From Poronia punctata (Eukaryota > Ascomycota > Sordariomycetes > Xylariales > Xylariaceae): a stretch of 64,000 nucleotides of DNA. The notes under the pieces were generated by a model that had not been told where the DNA came from, made no database searches, and was given only the letters and a program-made list of their open reading frames with translations. Below, in pieces: positions 1-11,689 of the stretch. The number at the start of each line of letters is the position of its first letter. Positions within the stretch are counted from its first letter, which is position 1. Both the position numbers and the translations under genes were made by a program. Where the stretch lies: NCBI GenBank assembly GCA_022579005.1, contig MU401459.1:124001-188000 (forward strand), given 5' to 3'.

Positions 1-578
1 TGCGCGAAGAAGACGGTAGTTTGAAGACGGTCCCAGACCGCGTTGACTGATGAAAGAGAAGGCTCTGCAGTTTGCTGCAAGGCGGGGGACATGACATGGT
101 CAGCAAACAGTGATGCGAAGGCCTCATCGGACATCATGAGAGACGTGGGTGAGTAGGCACATACCGAGAGGATGCCGATAGGGATAGTAGTCACCCCGAA
201 TACCACAGAATTGAATATCAAAGCCGCACGAACCCACTTTAACAGGCTATCATGTTGCATAAGAAGATAGAGTCGCGAGTACAAGACCCAAGACTGGGGG
301 ACAACCATAAACAGCCAGGAAAGGTATATCAGCGTGATGGACCCGGTCAAGTCTTTCCATATGCCAAAGTCGGCGAGTATGATGAAGAGGGACTGAGCGA
401 TGATGCCCCAGCTGCCGAGCGCGCACGACCAAAAATATAGGCCGCGACGTCGCTTGAAGGTCAGGAAGAGCGATATGTTGATCTCCGCTGCGACATACCA
501 TGATATGCCGGCAAAGGCAGCCATGGTCATTGCCATGGGGAGATCATGTTGGATAGAGTTCATATCGTTCCCAGCCAT
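1..578 (-). CDS. Small integral membrane protein, DUF7703-like (3' end off window)
   Basis: The start ATG is at 578, with an in-frame stop two codons upstream. Exon 1 is 578-165 and the reading continues in exon 2 from 74 off the window. The 90 bp intron (164-75) has a GTATGT donor, a CTGAC branch site and a TTGCAG acceptor, phase 0. The protein shows several hydrophobic segments separated by a basic loop, with landmarks KRRRGLYFWS, SWGI, PQSWVLYSRLYL and, after the intron, AVWDRLQTTVFFA. This pattern (RRGLYFWS, then SWGI, then QSxVLYSRL) matches the uncharacterised fungal DUF7703 membrane family as I remember it. No enzymatic residue is recognisable and the function is unknown. Gene reality is well supported by the splice junction restoring the family pattern; the family name is less certain. 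Confidence 0.75.
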   Translation of the reverse strand, partial: MAGNDMNSIQHDLPMAMTMAAFAGISWYVAAEINISLFLTFKRRRGLYFWSCALGSWGIIAQSLFIILADFGIWKDLTGSITLIYLSWLFMVVPQSWVLYSRLYLLMQHDSLLKWVRAALIFNSVVFGVTTIPIGILSVCAYSPTSLMMSDEAFASLFADHVMSPALQQTAEPSLSSVNAVWDRLQTTVFFA

Positions 579-1163
579 TAGCTACCACATCCAACATGAC
601 TGATGGTTAACCTCTTGAAAAGTGAAGGTTTGTCGGTGTCATTCGAGCACCCCGATCTCTGGGTGGTCACTGGAGAAGGTGAGCCCAGGTTGCTGGGTGG
701 ATGGAGCGATGGATAGATGCTCGTAGGGATGCTATCACTTTTATGAGGTCCCGTAGACTGGAATAGAAGAAAAAGAGGACCGCCCCCTCTCATAAGGTTA
801 CATGGCAGTAATAAAACTCATTGTGCCACCAAAACGAAAAGGAAAGTGTGAAAAAGATGGTTGGTAAGTGGACTGTTATCATGCAGACTCTATGTCTGGC
901 TCTGCAGAGTGCAGAGTGCAGCCTGCATGTAACCCCCCCCCCCAAACTGCAGTGCCCCGGGCTCAACAAAAGATTGGAAAATTTATGGTGCTCTACTGCA
1001 CAAAGTACCTCTGTTCCTACCTACGGCGGGTAAAATGGGGCGTATGACCTGAGAGGGTGTTAGCGTGTAGGGTTTCAGTGGTACTGTAGCAAAGCCGATA
1101 GGGGCATGTTTTGGTTATTGTCTGGGCAGAATCTGGGGCAGATTGATATTATTAGCTCAGCCG
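579..1163. other. Intergenic, 5' flank of the DUF7703-like gene
   Basis: There is no convincing gene here. A short C homopolymer lies near 932-942. The open frames on both strands are short and lack family features. The stretch ends at the TA target site of the transposon. Confidence 0.6.
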
Positions 1164-1165
1164 TA

Positions 1166-1295
1166 CTAGAGGACCCACCTGGTTGGTGGTCCCTCTTTGC
1201 TACGCAGAGAGGGGGACTAAACCTTAATTTAGGTTATAACTACGGTTTAGGTCTAGATAGTCCTTATACCTAATTTATATAGGAATACTACTAAA
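1166..1295 (+). repeat. Left terminal inverted repeat of the transposon
   Basis: This pairs base for base, without gaps, with 3786-3915 in reverse complement. I count seven mismatches in 130 positions, all transitions. It contains a sub-terminal hairpin (about 1191-1213), imperfect by one C-to-T change. Confidence 0.9.
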
Positions 1296-3785
1296 TTTAA
1301 AATAAAGTTACTAACTTTAACGTATAATTATAACTTACTTAAAGCTATTACGACTTTTGTTTTTATTAGAAAATGACCGGAATTAACGTTTATACTTTTT
1401 TAAAGGCTACTAAGGCTGCAAATTAGCTTTTAGCCTAATATAAGCGCCTTTATTGCAGGCTTATTGCTACTACCTACTTTAAAAACTAATATGCAAAGGC
1501 TTATTTAACTTATAATGCTGCTAAACGCTTTAAAATTAGCTAATTTGCTGTTTAACAGGCTTTAAAGCGTATAAAAGCAAATAATACTTTAAAGCTTTCT
1601 AAAAAGGTTAATAGGCAACTTATATTATTAACTAAAGCTAAAAATAAGGCGTTAACACTATATATATACTTTGTTGCCTATAAAAGGCTGCTACTTATAA
1701 AAAAAATAATAAATGTAACTATTACTAAACTTTAAGCGTGTTAAACACTTTTTGCAGGCTTTATTTTAAATAAAACTTTTTGCTATATTTTAAATACTTA
1801 CTTTAAACTGCGTAGCTAAAAAACTAAGGCTATTAACGCTAAACGCTTTACTTTATAGTAAAAAATAAAGGTAGTTTAAGCGTTTTATAACTTATATGCT
1901 GCTATTGTTGCTAAGTATAAAATAATTATAAATAATAACTAAAATATAAACAAAATAAGTATTTAAATTAGCTATGTTAGCAAAAATTTAAAAGTTATAA
2001 CTATTGCTATACTTAAATAGCTAGATTTGCTTAAAATAAGTAATTTTAGCAATAGAAAAAGTGCTACTTATATTAAATGTAGCTTAGCTATAAGCAAGGC
2101 TATTTTATTATATATAATTTTTAAAGTATTTTTTTTACTAGCATAAGCAACGTTAAAAATAGAGTTAAAAACGCAATTTGTACGCTTTAAAAACAGATTT
2201 GCTACTAAAAACTTGCAGGTTAACTAGCTAAAGCACTTTAATAAGCACTTTTTAAATAATTTTTAATGTTTGCTTATAAAGCTATAAATTTAAAGTTAAG
2301 CTAGCGTTTTATTTTTTAAAAGTGGTTTAGTATTAATAAGTGTAATATAATACTTATAAGCAAAAAAAATAACTATAAAATAAAAGGTAGCATAAAAAAG
2401 TACTTAAAAAAGCATAAGATTTAGCAAATGCTAACTTTTAATAACTTTTTTAAGCATATTAGCATTAAAGTAAGTAAATATTGCATATAGTATTATATTG
2501 TCTTTTTATTTTTGCTTTTATATTTAACATACTTCTTTTAGCCTTTAAATCTTAACGTTTTTAAGGCTATAAAGGCTAAACACTAAAGTATACTTTAAAA
2601 CTACCTTTATAATAAAAACCTTATTTTTTTACGCACTAACTTTATTGCTGCCTTTAACTGCATTTATTAAGCTAGCTTTACTACTAAAAATCTTATAAAA
2701 AGCTTTAAAATAGCAAGATTTTAGCCTTATAACCTTTTTGTTGTTGTTAATATATTAACTAAAAAACTAGCTAACTAAAGCACTTTAAAAGTGCTATTAT
2801 TGCTATTGTTTAATAACGTGTTTATATAAGCAAAAAGTAATGCAGCCTACTTAGTAAAAAAGCATATAAACGCGCTAAATCCGCTTTTTTTGTTATTATT
2901 ATGCAAAGCATTTTAATTAGTATATAAAACGCTAAACTAGGCTATTGTTTTAAAAAAGGTTAATAATTAACATATTTGCACTTTTTTTAACTAAAAAGAA
3001 GCTATAGCTAATAAGGCTTAAAAGCAGTTTTATAAGCTTAATAGGTAGCGTTTTAATAGCGTTACTGCTGCAAAACTAAAGGAGCAAGTAACTAAAAAAA
3101 AGGCTGCAAAAGCTTGCAAGGCAAAGGCTAAAAAAGTAAAAGCATTTAAAGCTATAAAAAAAAAAAAAGAAAAAAAACTATAAAAAAAGTAGCAGCGTAA
3201 TAAAAAAAAGTATTGCTACTTTTATAACTAGTTAAAAAACGTAAAAAAAAAAGATAACTTTATTTTTTGCAGCAAAAGGCACCCTTTTTAAGCTAGTAAA
3301 AAAAATAAACTACTTTTATTTATAGTAAATATATAACTTATACTTATTTTTAAATAAGTTTATTATATTAACAAGCTTTTTTTATATAACTAGCAAGGCT
3401 TTAACCTTAAGGGGGCCGCTAGCAGTAAAAGTAATAATAAGTATGTGCTTATTAGGCTAAATAAACTGTAAAGCTTTTTAAAGCCTTTTAATAACAATAC
3501 TATAAACTTAAATAAATTTTCTAATATAAACTATAGTAATAACTTTAACTTATAAAACAGGAGCAATAGTAAAGTAAAAATACTTTTAAGCCCTTTTTAG
3601 GCCCTAGCCTTATAAAGGCTATATAACAAAGCTATAGCCCTTTAGCTTTAAAACAATATAAATAGCCTAATTTTACTAGAATAGGCCTAAAAACACTAAA
3701 AAAGCCATTTTTCTAACCTATTAACACTTTTACTTATTGTTATAAATTATAATGCAATTATGTTAACTTATTAAATTGTTTGCGT

Positions 3786-3915
3786 TTTAGTAGTGTTCTT
3801 ATACAAATTAGGTATAAGGACTATTTAGACCTAAACCGTAGTTATAACCTAAATCAGGGTTTAGTCCCCCTCTCTGCGTAGCAGAGAGGGACCACCAACC
3901 AGGTGGGTCCTCTAG
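3786..3915 (-). repeat. Right terminal inverted repeat of the transposon
   Basis: This is the partner of 1166-1295. It keeps the perfect sub-terminal hairpin (arms CCCTCTCTGC and GCAGAGAGGG around a 3-nt loop) and retains C-rich sequence that the interior has lost. Confidence 0.9.
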
Positions 3916-3917
3916 TA

Positions 3918-6900
3918 ATTTAATTTATAGTTGAGGGTCCTGTAGATCGGCCGCTTGGACTAATCTAATTACTAGGTTACTTGTATGTACTCGTTACCTC
4001 GTAGATATCTAAAAGGTTAAATAATAGATGTCCCGCCTGGGCAGACAGACAGGACCATAAGGCCGGTGGCTTTTCCTAGCACATGTTTTTCTTGTGCTTT
4101 TCGAGACACAGGCGGAGGTAAGTGTCACCTCCCCCAGAATGCCACTCTACAGGTAGGGCTACATATCTTGTAAGTTGCCAAGCTCTACAAAAACAAGTAG
4201 ACATTTGGCAAGTTGACAGAGTCTGCAGATGAATATATATGCAAACATAGATCATTTGAGAGACAAAGGGTCTAAGAAGAACCAAAGGCAAGACATACAG
4301 AGCTTTCAAGCCAAGGTCACTTACATGTACGTTGTACACACGGCACTTGGTAGGTTCCACTAGACAAAGTGTGAGCTAAAAGTCTGAAGGTATCGCGTTT
4401 GGTCTTGGCAGATTCAGACAGGTTCCTGCTACCGTACTCATATATCAGTCTCCTGTCAACTTTCTTGTTCTTGGTAGGCAATATAAAAGTACAAGTAACA
4501 TTGATTCCTTTCCCGACGGCTAGTAGACAGAGACGGAAAGGGCCATACATATAACTAGACACACGTACTCGTACATGTGAGCCAACCCCTTAAGCCGAGG
4601 GATACGACTGTACATGTAAGGTATTTGAGATATGTACCTACCTGCCCTATCACATCTTTGTGGATAGGTGATTGACCTTATTATGGTACGATGTGATTGG
4701 TGTATTAGCGTGAATGTTGAAGCAGCAATCCAAAATGCTACGTCTGACTGGCAGATGCCAGATGCCAGGGAGAGAAGGGGGTCTCGCACACCTCTCGCTA
4801 CCTGATTCCGAAATACGGGCAGTACGGGCTAGAACTGAGCACACCTGTATCTCCTTTGAGCATGGAATTCGCTCCTTTGGCGGAAAATTCAAAAAAGCTA
4901 CCCCGGACATGAATGCCATTCTAACCTCAGGTAGTCTAGTCTGGCATTGTTCAATCGTCTCTCCACTCCTCCATTTGGAGCTGTCCCCTGTCAACCAATT
5001 CAATCAAGCCTTGGTGTCCTGATATTATCACATACAAGTATGAGGAGTAAACGTGACTTTTATTTGCGTGTAGTGGGTGATATGTTTTTTTAAAACCATT
5101 ACTGAGTCTATCTGCAACAGAGATATAACTGACAAGGCAGATGATCAGTCTTACTTTGAGAGGCTACCTACTTTTGGAGGGAACACATTGTGGCTTGTCT
5201 GTAATTGATCAAATATGACGTGTAACCCGACGCACTATTGAAAGATCAGCTCACCAAACAAAGGTAATTAATACTCGACGTGATGCCCGCCAAGAAGGGC
5301 GTCTCGATTCCCTCGATTCAACATATCACACGACAGATGATATGAGAGCAAACATACACGCAGTGCCACACCAAGCGATTGGTAAAATACTCGTAAGTCT
5401 TTGCTAAAAGGGGAACCCTCCTCTTCTTCGTGCGTGCAAACATACTCTCGTTAAATAATCAGACGGGTAGATTACCTTGGCGCGGTAGCCAAGTCTACGG
5501 TACTCAGCCGATAGCGGCGGGAGGAATAAGCGCCATGACTATCACTACGAGTACTATCCCGTCCCCCTCCTGTTACAGATACGAGTAGTGAAGAAGAATT
5601 GCGAGTACTTCAGTTTCACCCCGGAAGGACCTCACCTAAACGATTACCCGTATATACGTATTAGGACCCCTGTTTAATTCTGGTTCTGGTTCTAGTCCAG
5701 TCTGATCTGAATCTGATCTGATCTGATCCGATCTGACCTGACCTGAAAGCTCGAGTGTAGGTAGTATTTCCCCAGCCGAGATACGAAAAAGGGTTCCTCC
5801 GTCCGGGGGATCCAATCCCGCGCCTGTCCGCATGACCCAGGTATTATCTTTCTTTTCTGCATGCTGGACTACCTAACGAGTGGATGGTCGGCGGTCGTTG
5901 ACAGTACACGTACGTGACATGTCTTACTCGGGGTTGCATTATGAGACAAGATATATTAAACAATAGTGCCTTGCCTTGCCCTTGCACCCTTCCCTCGTCC
6001 CGCCCGGTTCAGCACATTCTCCATCTTCACAGGTAATCTATCTATTTTTGGCTCTGCCTCGACTGCTCGGTTACCTATGATTCATATCCATTGTGCGGCC
6101 ATCTATAAGTACCCAGCTAGTCACCGCACCATGTGGTATTGATCAACGGGCGTGCAGTTGCAATTATTTTCTGCCCATCACTATCCAATACAGACGCAAA
6201 GAACTTGACAACAGAGAAGCAGGTAACCCCTAACCGAGGCTAGACTATGATAAGCCCCCTATGGAGCAACATTATGATATAAGCATAGGTACCTACTCGA
6301 CATGGACAACGGCGTGTCATACAAAAGGTGGCTATTCTTTAATAAAAAGATCATGATTGATATTAATTACCTGATACTTTTTTTTACCATTTGTAACACA
6401 AGTAACGGTGGCTAGCAAAATGAAACCAGGCTCGGAATCCGGTCCACGCTTGGTAATATAGGTAGGTTTAGTTCCCGTCTGGGCTCTTTTTGCTCGTACT
6501 TTTAAAAGTCGAGTCTAGACAAAATACGCCACATCCGAACCACTACTAAATTAGACCCAAAGAATAGACTTTTCGGCAACGTTAGGTCCTTTTGTTAAGC
6601 GGGAGGTAGGTAAGTACGTAAGTAGCTTCGGTGCGGTTGTACGCGCTCCGTCATTGCCTTTTATTACTAGCGTATTGTATGCTAAGTACCCGTCTACCCG
6701 TTGCTTTCCTCTGATGATAATGATATGTAGACTACTCGTAGATATCTTGCCTCCTGTTTTTCTTCTTTGGTAAATTCCTTTCCAAAACACTCAGAATGAT
6801 AAAACAACGAGGGGAACAATTATGTATTACCTAGCCTAAACCTAGGTAGATTTCATAGCTTTGAATCGAGTCAATCAACAGAGTAGAAGAAACTGTTAAA

Positions 6901-7114
6901 GTACCTAGGTTAGGTACCTAAGGTAAGCTGGAACAATGAATCATTACATAAATACTACGTGTATATCAATTTAGATCTTAGCGCCTCGAAGCCCTTGATT
7001 AATTATTTCATTCCCCGGCCCTTAAAACATTCCTCATTTCTGATTATACCGTTCCTTCCTCTCCATCCCCATCCATCCGCCCGCCCGCCCGCCCCGACCC
7101 CCACACACATAATA
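3918..7114. other. Gene-poor intergenic region
   Basis: In 3.2 kb I see no gene. Two overlapping opposite-strand frames of about 100-117 codons (4650-5022) lack domain features and codon preference. A pentanucleotide repeat sits at 5701-5746, and TACGAGTA or its complement occurs at 4566, 5388, 5546, 5580 and 6733. The pyrimidine-rich 7040-7114 stretch is the 5' leader of the next gene. Confidence 0.6.
5701..5746. repeat. Imperfect (TCTGA)n microsatellite
   Basis: Nine near-identical TCTGA units, three of them TCCGA or CCTGA variants, with one extra A after the second unit. Confidence 0.9.
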
Positions 7115-8287
7115 ATGGAGACAACAATAACAACAACAACTCCCCCATCCGAAGCCCTTACCACGGGTACGGACACGGGAACGGGAACGGGAACGGGCAC
7201 GGAGGAGCCCCCGACAAAAATCCCCATCACCCAACTCTCCACAGCCCTGTCTGGTCCGGACCCAATCCTCACCCATCTAAACGCAGATACATCCTGGCTC
7301 ATTCACCTCCCCCTCCCCCCTCCCCCTTCCACTTCAACTTCAACTTCACCCCATAAAACCAAAAGAAAAAGATTCAACATCCTCATCGACCCGTGGTTCC
7401 GGGGTCCCCAATCCGACGGGGCAAGCTGGTTCTCTATACAATGGCACGTCATACCATCCAGCGTATGCAGTATTTCGGAATTAAACAAACTCTTACGCGA
7501 AGCCGAAGGTTTATTACCAGATGATATAGATACAGACCTAGAAACAGAAAAGGGGAAAGAAAAAAATATGATAGACGCAGTAATAATATCCCACGAATTC
7601 ACAGACCACTGCCACAAAGAAACCCTACTTGAACTATGTCCCACAACACCCGTCATAGCGGCCGGGGAAAAGGTCGCGGAATTGATCAGATCGTGGGGTC
7701 ATTTCCAGCATATTATTATTTCCTTACCTAGCACCAACACCAACACCAACACCAACACCAATACCAACAACGACAACATCCTTCCAAACTGGCTATCCAT
7801 TTCCAGAATCGTCACGCCGGGAAACTCACTATATTACCATTCCGCAGTCGTCATTTCCTGGGAAAGTGAAAGCACAAACGACAAAAAAAATGCAGTCATA
7901 TATACACCCCACGGCATCCAAGCATCCACCCTTTTAACCGCCAACAACAACAATCTAAAAAACCACCGCGTCCTCGCCCTTTTACACGGTCTACACGACG
8001 TCAGGCTTTTCCCTTCCCGCCAATTGAATCTCGGCGCGATGAATGCGCTGGAAGCGGTAAGGGCTTGTGGGGCGAGATATTGGGTTGCTACGCATGATGA
8101 GGTGAAGAAGGGTGGTGGGGTCGTGTCGTTTTTGTTGAAGAGGACGGATTGGTCTCTTGCTGATGTTTTGAAAAGGGGGGAGAAGGAAAAGGAGGCAGAG
8201 AAAGAGAAAGAGAAAATGGGGGGAGGGTTGAGTTATGAGTTTGTTGAGTTGGGGTCTGGGGATGCCTTGGTGATGCGTTTGGACTGA
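7115..8287 (+). CDS. MBL-fold metallo-hydrolase, fungal family
   Basis: Single exon, 390 aa from the ATG at 7115. The frame is open upstream to 6959, but that stretch encodes Pro/His-rich leader-like sequence, so the internal ATG before METTITTTTPP is preferred. The signature SHEFTDHCHKETL carries the HxxxDH metal-binding motif of the metallo-beta-lactamase fold. Later HGLHDV and ATHDEVKKGGG fit the remaining ligand segments, and LIDPWFRG near the N-terminus fits the opening strands. The family resembles UlaG-like and other uncharacterised fungal MBL hydrolases; the substrate is unknown. Species-specific low-complexity runs (TGTGTGTGT, a Thr/Asn repeat near 7735-7770, a Lys/Glu-rich stretch near the C-terminus) look like simple-repeat expansions in loops. 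Confidence 0.85.
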   Translation: METTITTTTPPSEALTTGTDTGTGTGTGTEEPPTKIPITQLSTALSGPDPILTHLNADTSWLIHLPLPPPPSTSTSTSPHKTKRKRFNILIDPWFRGPQSDGASWFSIQWHVIPSSVCSISELNKLLREAEGLLPDDIDTDLETEKGKEKNMIDAVIISHEFTDHCHKETLLELCPTTPVIAAGEKVAELIRSWGHFQHIIISLPSTNTNTNTNTNTNNDNILPNWLSISRIVTPGNSLYYHSAVVISWESESTNDKKNAVIYTPHGIQASTLLTANNNNLKNHRVLALLHGLHDVRLFPSRQLNLGAMNALEAVRACGARYWVATHDEVKKGGGVVSFLLKRTDWSLADVLKRGEKEKEAEKEKEKMGGGLSYEFVELGSGDALVMRLD

Positions 8288-8397
8288 CTTGGGGTGGAGG
8301 AATCCTTTTTCTTTTCGGGGCGCCTTCAAATTTGTAAATGCAGTAATACGGCAAGTAAACGTAAACGTGAATATCTAGACGCTGTCATTTCAATACT

Positions 8398-8422
8398 TTT
8401 GTTTGTTTGTTTGTTTGTTTGT
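8398..8422. repeat. (TTTG)n microsatellite
   Basis: About six TTTG units in the 397 bp convergent gap between the MBL gene and bir1. The rest of the gap holds no recognisable gene. Confidence 0.9.
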
Positions 8423-8684
8423 ATTAGAAGGACAGAGAATAACTATAAAGCCCAGTAGGGCAAAGTTCCTATACCACAATCCCAATCGTGTCCTGCCTTC
8501 TTTCCTTTAACAAGAGCCATGAATGTGCATCCCATGAACGCACAAGTAAACCCCCCTGTCCCCCATTCCATACCGTGACGCCAACATGTACCTCATAACA
8601 CATGGAAACTGACAAAAACTATCAGCCCTTTCAAAATTCCTCCCAGGATACTCTCAGAAGTCCACCCGTTCAAAGTGTCCAGTT

Positions 8685-11026
8685 TTACTCTACAACAATA
8701 CCTTCCAATGCCTGCATTGCTCTGGAGCCCTCTTGCTCGAACCGCATGACGATATTCTCGCATTCATCCTTTAACTGTTTCTCGGCTTGTTGGGCGTTAT
8801 AGTAAATCCATTCTTCCACCGTCATTTGTTTCTCTGGGCTTGTCAGATCTATGCCACTAGGGAAACCGCTAGAAGCTAATGCATTCTCTTGATCTAACTC
8901 GTCAAGTATCATCTCCACATCAGCAGTCGTCCAGGGATGGGTGCTCTCAAGGCCGGCGATAATGTTGCGTTTCGATGGCGACGCGCGCACTGGCGTGGCC
9001 TCGATGGGAGCCAACGCAACTCGGCTACTTTTCTCTGTATTGGAAGGCTTTGAGGAGGGTGGTTGGTTCTCCGCGTCCGATGACTGTGGCGACTGTGATG
9101 GGGATATGGTGGCCTGCTTGGCTCGGGGAGCGGGTGACGGCGAGGCTTTTGGCGTTGACGGGGGCTGTTCATCATCCGATTCAGGGGGAGGTAGCGGCAA
9201 GGACTTGTCTCGCGAAGGTCGTCCCTTTTTGGTCACCTTTGAAACACCAACCTTTTCAGGAACGGGTGGCGCCGGCTCATCTTCCTCTACCTCGGTCTCT
9301 AGACTCGGTTCACGAGTAGGCTCAGGTTTAGGCACCGGTTCCGCTTTTGGCTGTGTTGATAATGACTTCTTGCTGGGTCTACCGCGCTTCTTGGGTGCTG
9401 AAGTAGTCGATGCTAAACTGGTGCGGACAATTGTGGCGTTGCTGACACGGCCCGACTCGTGGCCTTCGGCGAGCTCATCTTCAGCCGGGTCTACCGCAGC
9501 TTCTGTTTCTGGTTCGGGAACAGCTTCTACAGCTGCCTTTGTTTTCGACTTCTTTGTAATTTGTTTCGACGCCTTACGAGTCCCGCCTTGACGGCCCTTC
9601 TTGGGGACCTGGAGAGTCTGTGGCTCAGCCTCCATTTCAGCTTCCAAGGCTTTCAGCTCGGCATCGATCGCGGCATCGTCAATCTCTGGCGGCGTGGCGT
9701 CGAATATGGCTCGATCGAGGTCTTGGCGTCCTCCCTGAGTGGACGCCACTCTACCGCGTGTTGCCCTCTTCTTCGGCGCAGGCGCTTCCGCTGCAGCAAG
9801 GTCCGATTCCTCGAGGGCCGTGCTCATGCGTTTGCGTCCTCGGGCGGCTGCTTTCTGTGGCACCTCGTCTGTTTCTGTCTTGACGTCCTCGTCTTCTTCC
9901 ACGAACGAGCCATGGTGGCTTGGCTCTACATGCTCGGGTGGATCCTCGAGTACCTCAACAATCTCGTCTTTCCTGGCTTTCGCCTTCTTTCCTTTCACCG
10001 CCGTTCCCTTCTTTGCCCTTGCACGCTTGGTGCCTCCTTGGGTCATGATGGAGGCGGTCGTTACAACGCTGTCGTCGTGGGCTGCTGTGTGATCGAGAAT
10101 AGACGTCGCGTCTGATGTTGTGGTCATGACAGATTGGGTAGAAACACGAGAAGCTTTGGAGGCCCTGGCAGTCTTTCCTTTGCCCTTCTTCTTCGCAGGT
10201 GCTGCAGATTTGTACTGGTTCATTAGGCTGAAAAACGGGCAGTCTGGAGACCGTCTGTAGTGCTCGTCCCTGCAATATTATCTATCAGTATGCGCGCGGG
10301 AGCTCGGCCCTCGATAAAGTCCACTCACATTGGGTTGTCTTTGGGTTCCCAACCGTCAAGAGCAAGTTGACAGTAAGCGCAAGTGGCCATGTCATCCGAG
10401 TCCGGCGTAGGAGTGTATTTCCAGCCAGCATCCACAAGCTGTCATGGCACCCCAGTCAGACAATGAGCAACAACAACAGCCGAAAAGCTTAAATTTGCGG
10501 GGACGTGTGCCTACCTGTTTTGTCTTGCATTTCCAGCCTCTCTTTCCATCATGCGGCCACCGACCCGCAAACGTAGCCTTCCGCGCAGCCAACATTGCGG
10601 AGCTTGTAGGGTCGTCCAAGGCAAAATCGTTCAACCCGGTCTCGATCGCGGCTACTATGGCCCAACCGCAATGCGGCGATAATCGCAAGTGCTCTTCGAA
10701 CGGGTTATCGTCGGCTTCCCATCCGGCCATGTTATTGCAGCACAGGAAGCACACGGTATTATCGGGACACTGGGGCGTAGGTTCGTAGTAGAATCCGGCG
10801 CGGGCAAACTGCGCTTCAGGTTAGCGACATTCCGCACGCCCATGGAAGAAACGAGGGCCATATCACTTACCATATCCGGATCCAACGTTTTAATCGGCCA
10901 AGAAGGTCCTTTCGGGGCCTTGCCTTTGGCATTCGAACCGCGTCGCGCTGTCTGGCGTACGGGTTGGAAGGAGGCAAGCCGGCCCTCGTACGTGAAGTAC
11001 TGGTCGGGCATCTCGTCGGACGCCAT
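8685..11026 (-). CDS. bir1: Bir1/survivin homologue, chromosomal passenger complex subunit
   Basis: Four exons: 11026-10871, 10808-10515, 10438-10329 and 10269-8685, giving 714 aa. Introns are 62, 76 and 59 bp with consensus ends, and each junction restores conserved sequence. There are two BIR zinc domains. The first shows CFLC, then DNPFEEH and SPHC; the second shows CAYC, then DNPMDEH (made across the third intron) and SPDC, in the Cx2C...H...C order. The last exon is long, disordered and Lys/Ser/Pro/Glu-rich with many basic nuclear-type clusters. It ends in a helical segment (HPWTTADVEMILDELDQEN ... TVEEWIYYNAQQAEKQL) like the C-terminus of fungal Bir1. Known role of the family: scaffold with Aurora kinase and INCENP at centromeres and the spindle midzone. 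A frame-only reading of the last exon would miss the BIR domains. Confidence 0.93.
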
Positions 11027-11689
11027 TTCGATCAGAGCTATCGTTGTAGCAAAAGCAGCCTTGGTTATGAGAATCGTATTCGGCCTGAAATGATCATGCT
11101 AATGTCTGTAAGCCGTTGGTAGGACAAGGATCGCGGGGGAGCCTTGGTGAAAAAGCAATTGAGACTGAAGATAGTTGCGCTTCTGGATTGATGATTGGAA
11201 AGCTGATGTTAAAGTCGATAAACCGAGAGTTGTTGATGGTGTTGATTGGTTGTTTCCACGCGCGTTGTTTACCTTCATGTACTTTACACTTTGCGAAATG
11301 TGGGGTTCTGTTACACACTACTCGTACACCGTACTTGTACAGTCCATCTGCGTCTATGTATGCACTTAGCACTGTCCTCCGGGGCCTCATCCGCCCCCGT
11401 CTCCACAGTATGAACAAGGTACAATTATTATTCCTTTTAACATATCTTTTTTAATAAACAGCAGACATCCTTAATTCATGATAGATTGTCTTTTCTAGTA
11501 GTTGTCAGGAAAACTATGTACAAACAAGTTCCCCGGTTGTGTTGCAATCATCGATAATGAATTGCATGACCCTTCCTTTCTCAGCGCCCGGGTATACAGG
11601 TGCGCGGGTGACGTACGAGTAGATAGATGGAAGGAGTTTGTTTGTTTATATGTGACCCCATATCCCTACAGCCGAGGCTTGTCGCCTAG
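11027..11689. other. Intergenic between the M3 peptidase gene and bir1
   Basis: 663 bp between tandem minus-strand genes, holding the bir1 promoter and the peptidase 3' flank. TACGAGTA or its complement occurs at 11319 and 11614. The short open frames look non-coding. Confidence 0.6.

Larger units (their letters stand above)
1166..3915 (+). mobile_element. Decayed Tc1/mariner-pogo type DNA transposon, RIP-altered
   Basis: The 2750 bp element is bounded by 130 bp inverted repeats (1166-1295 and 3786-3915) and flanked by TA on each side (1164-1165, 3916-3917), the target duplication typical of Tc1/mariner/pogo elements. The interior is very AT-rich. From the ATG at 1373 the plus strand can be read as transposase-like sequence interrupted by TAG/TAA at positions that look like former CAG/CAA codons; fragments such as YNAAKRFKIS and QALKRIK resemble the helix-turn-helix start of pogo/Fot transposases. 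No intact transposase remains. The superfamily rests on the TA duplication and these fragments; DDE motifs were not resolved. Confidence 0.8.

Noticed and set aside
4650..5022. Overlapping opposite-strand frames of 117 and 102 codons
   Set aside because: No domains, no codon preference, no splice extension; each is the shadow of the other.
7003..7656. Minus-strand frames of 80-117 codons
   Set aside because: Shadows of the MBL gene and its repeat-rich N-terminus.
8941..10115. Long plus-strand frames of 216-218 codons
   Set aside because: Antisense of the disordered last exon of bir1.
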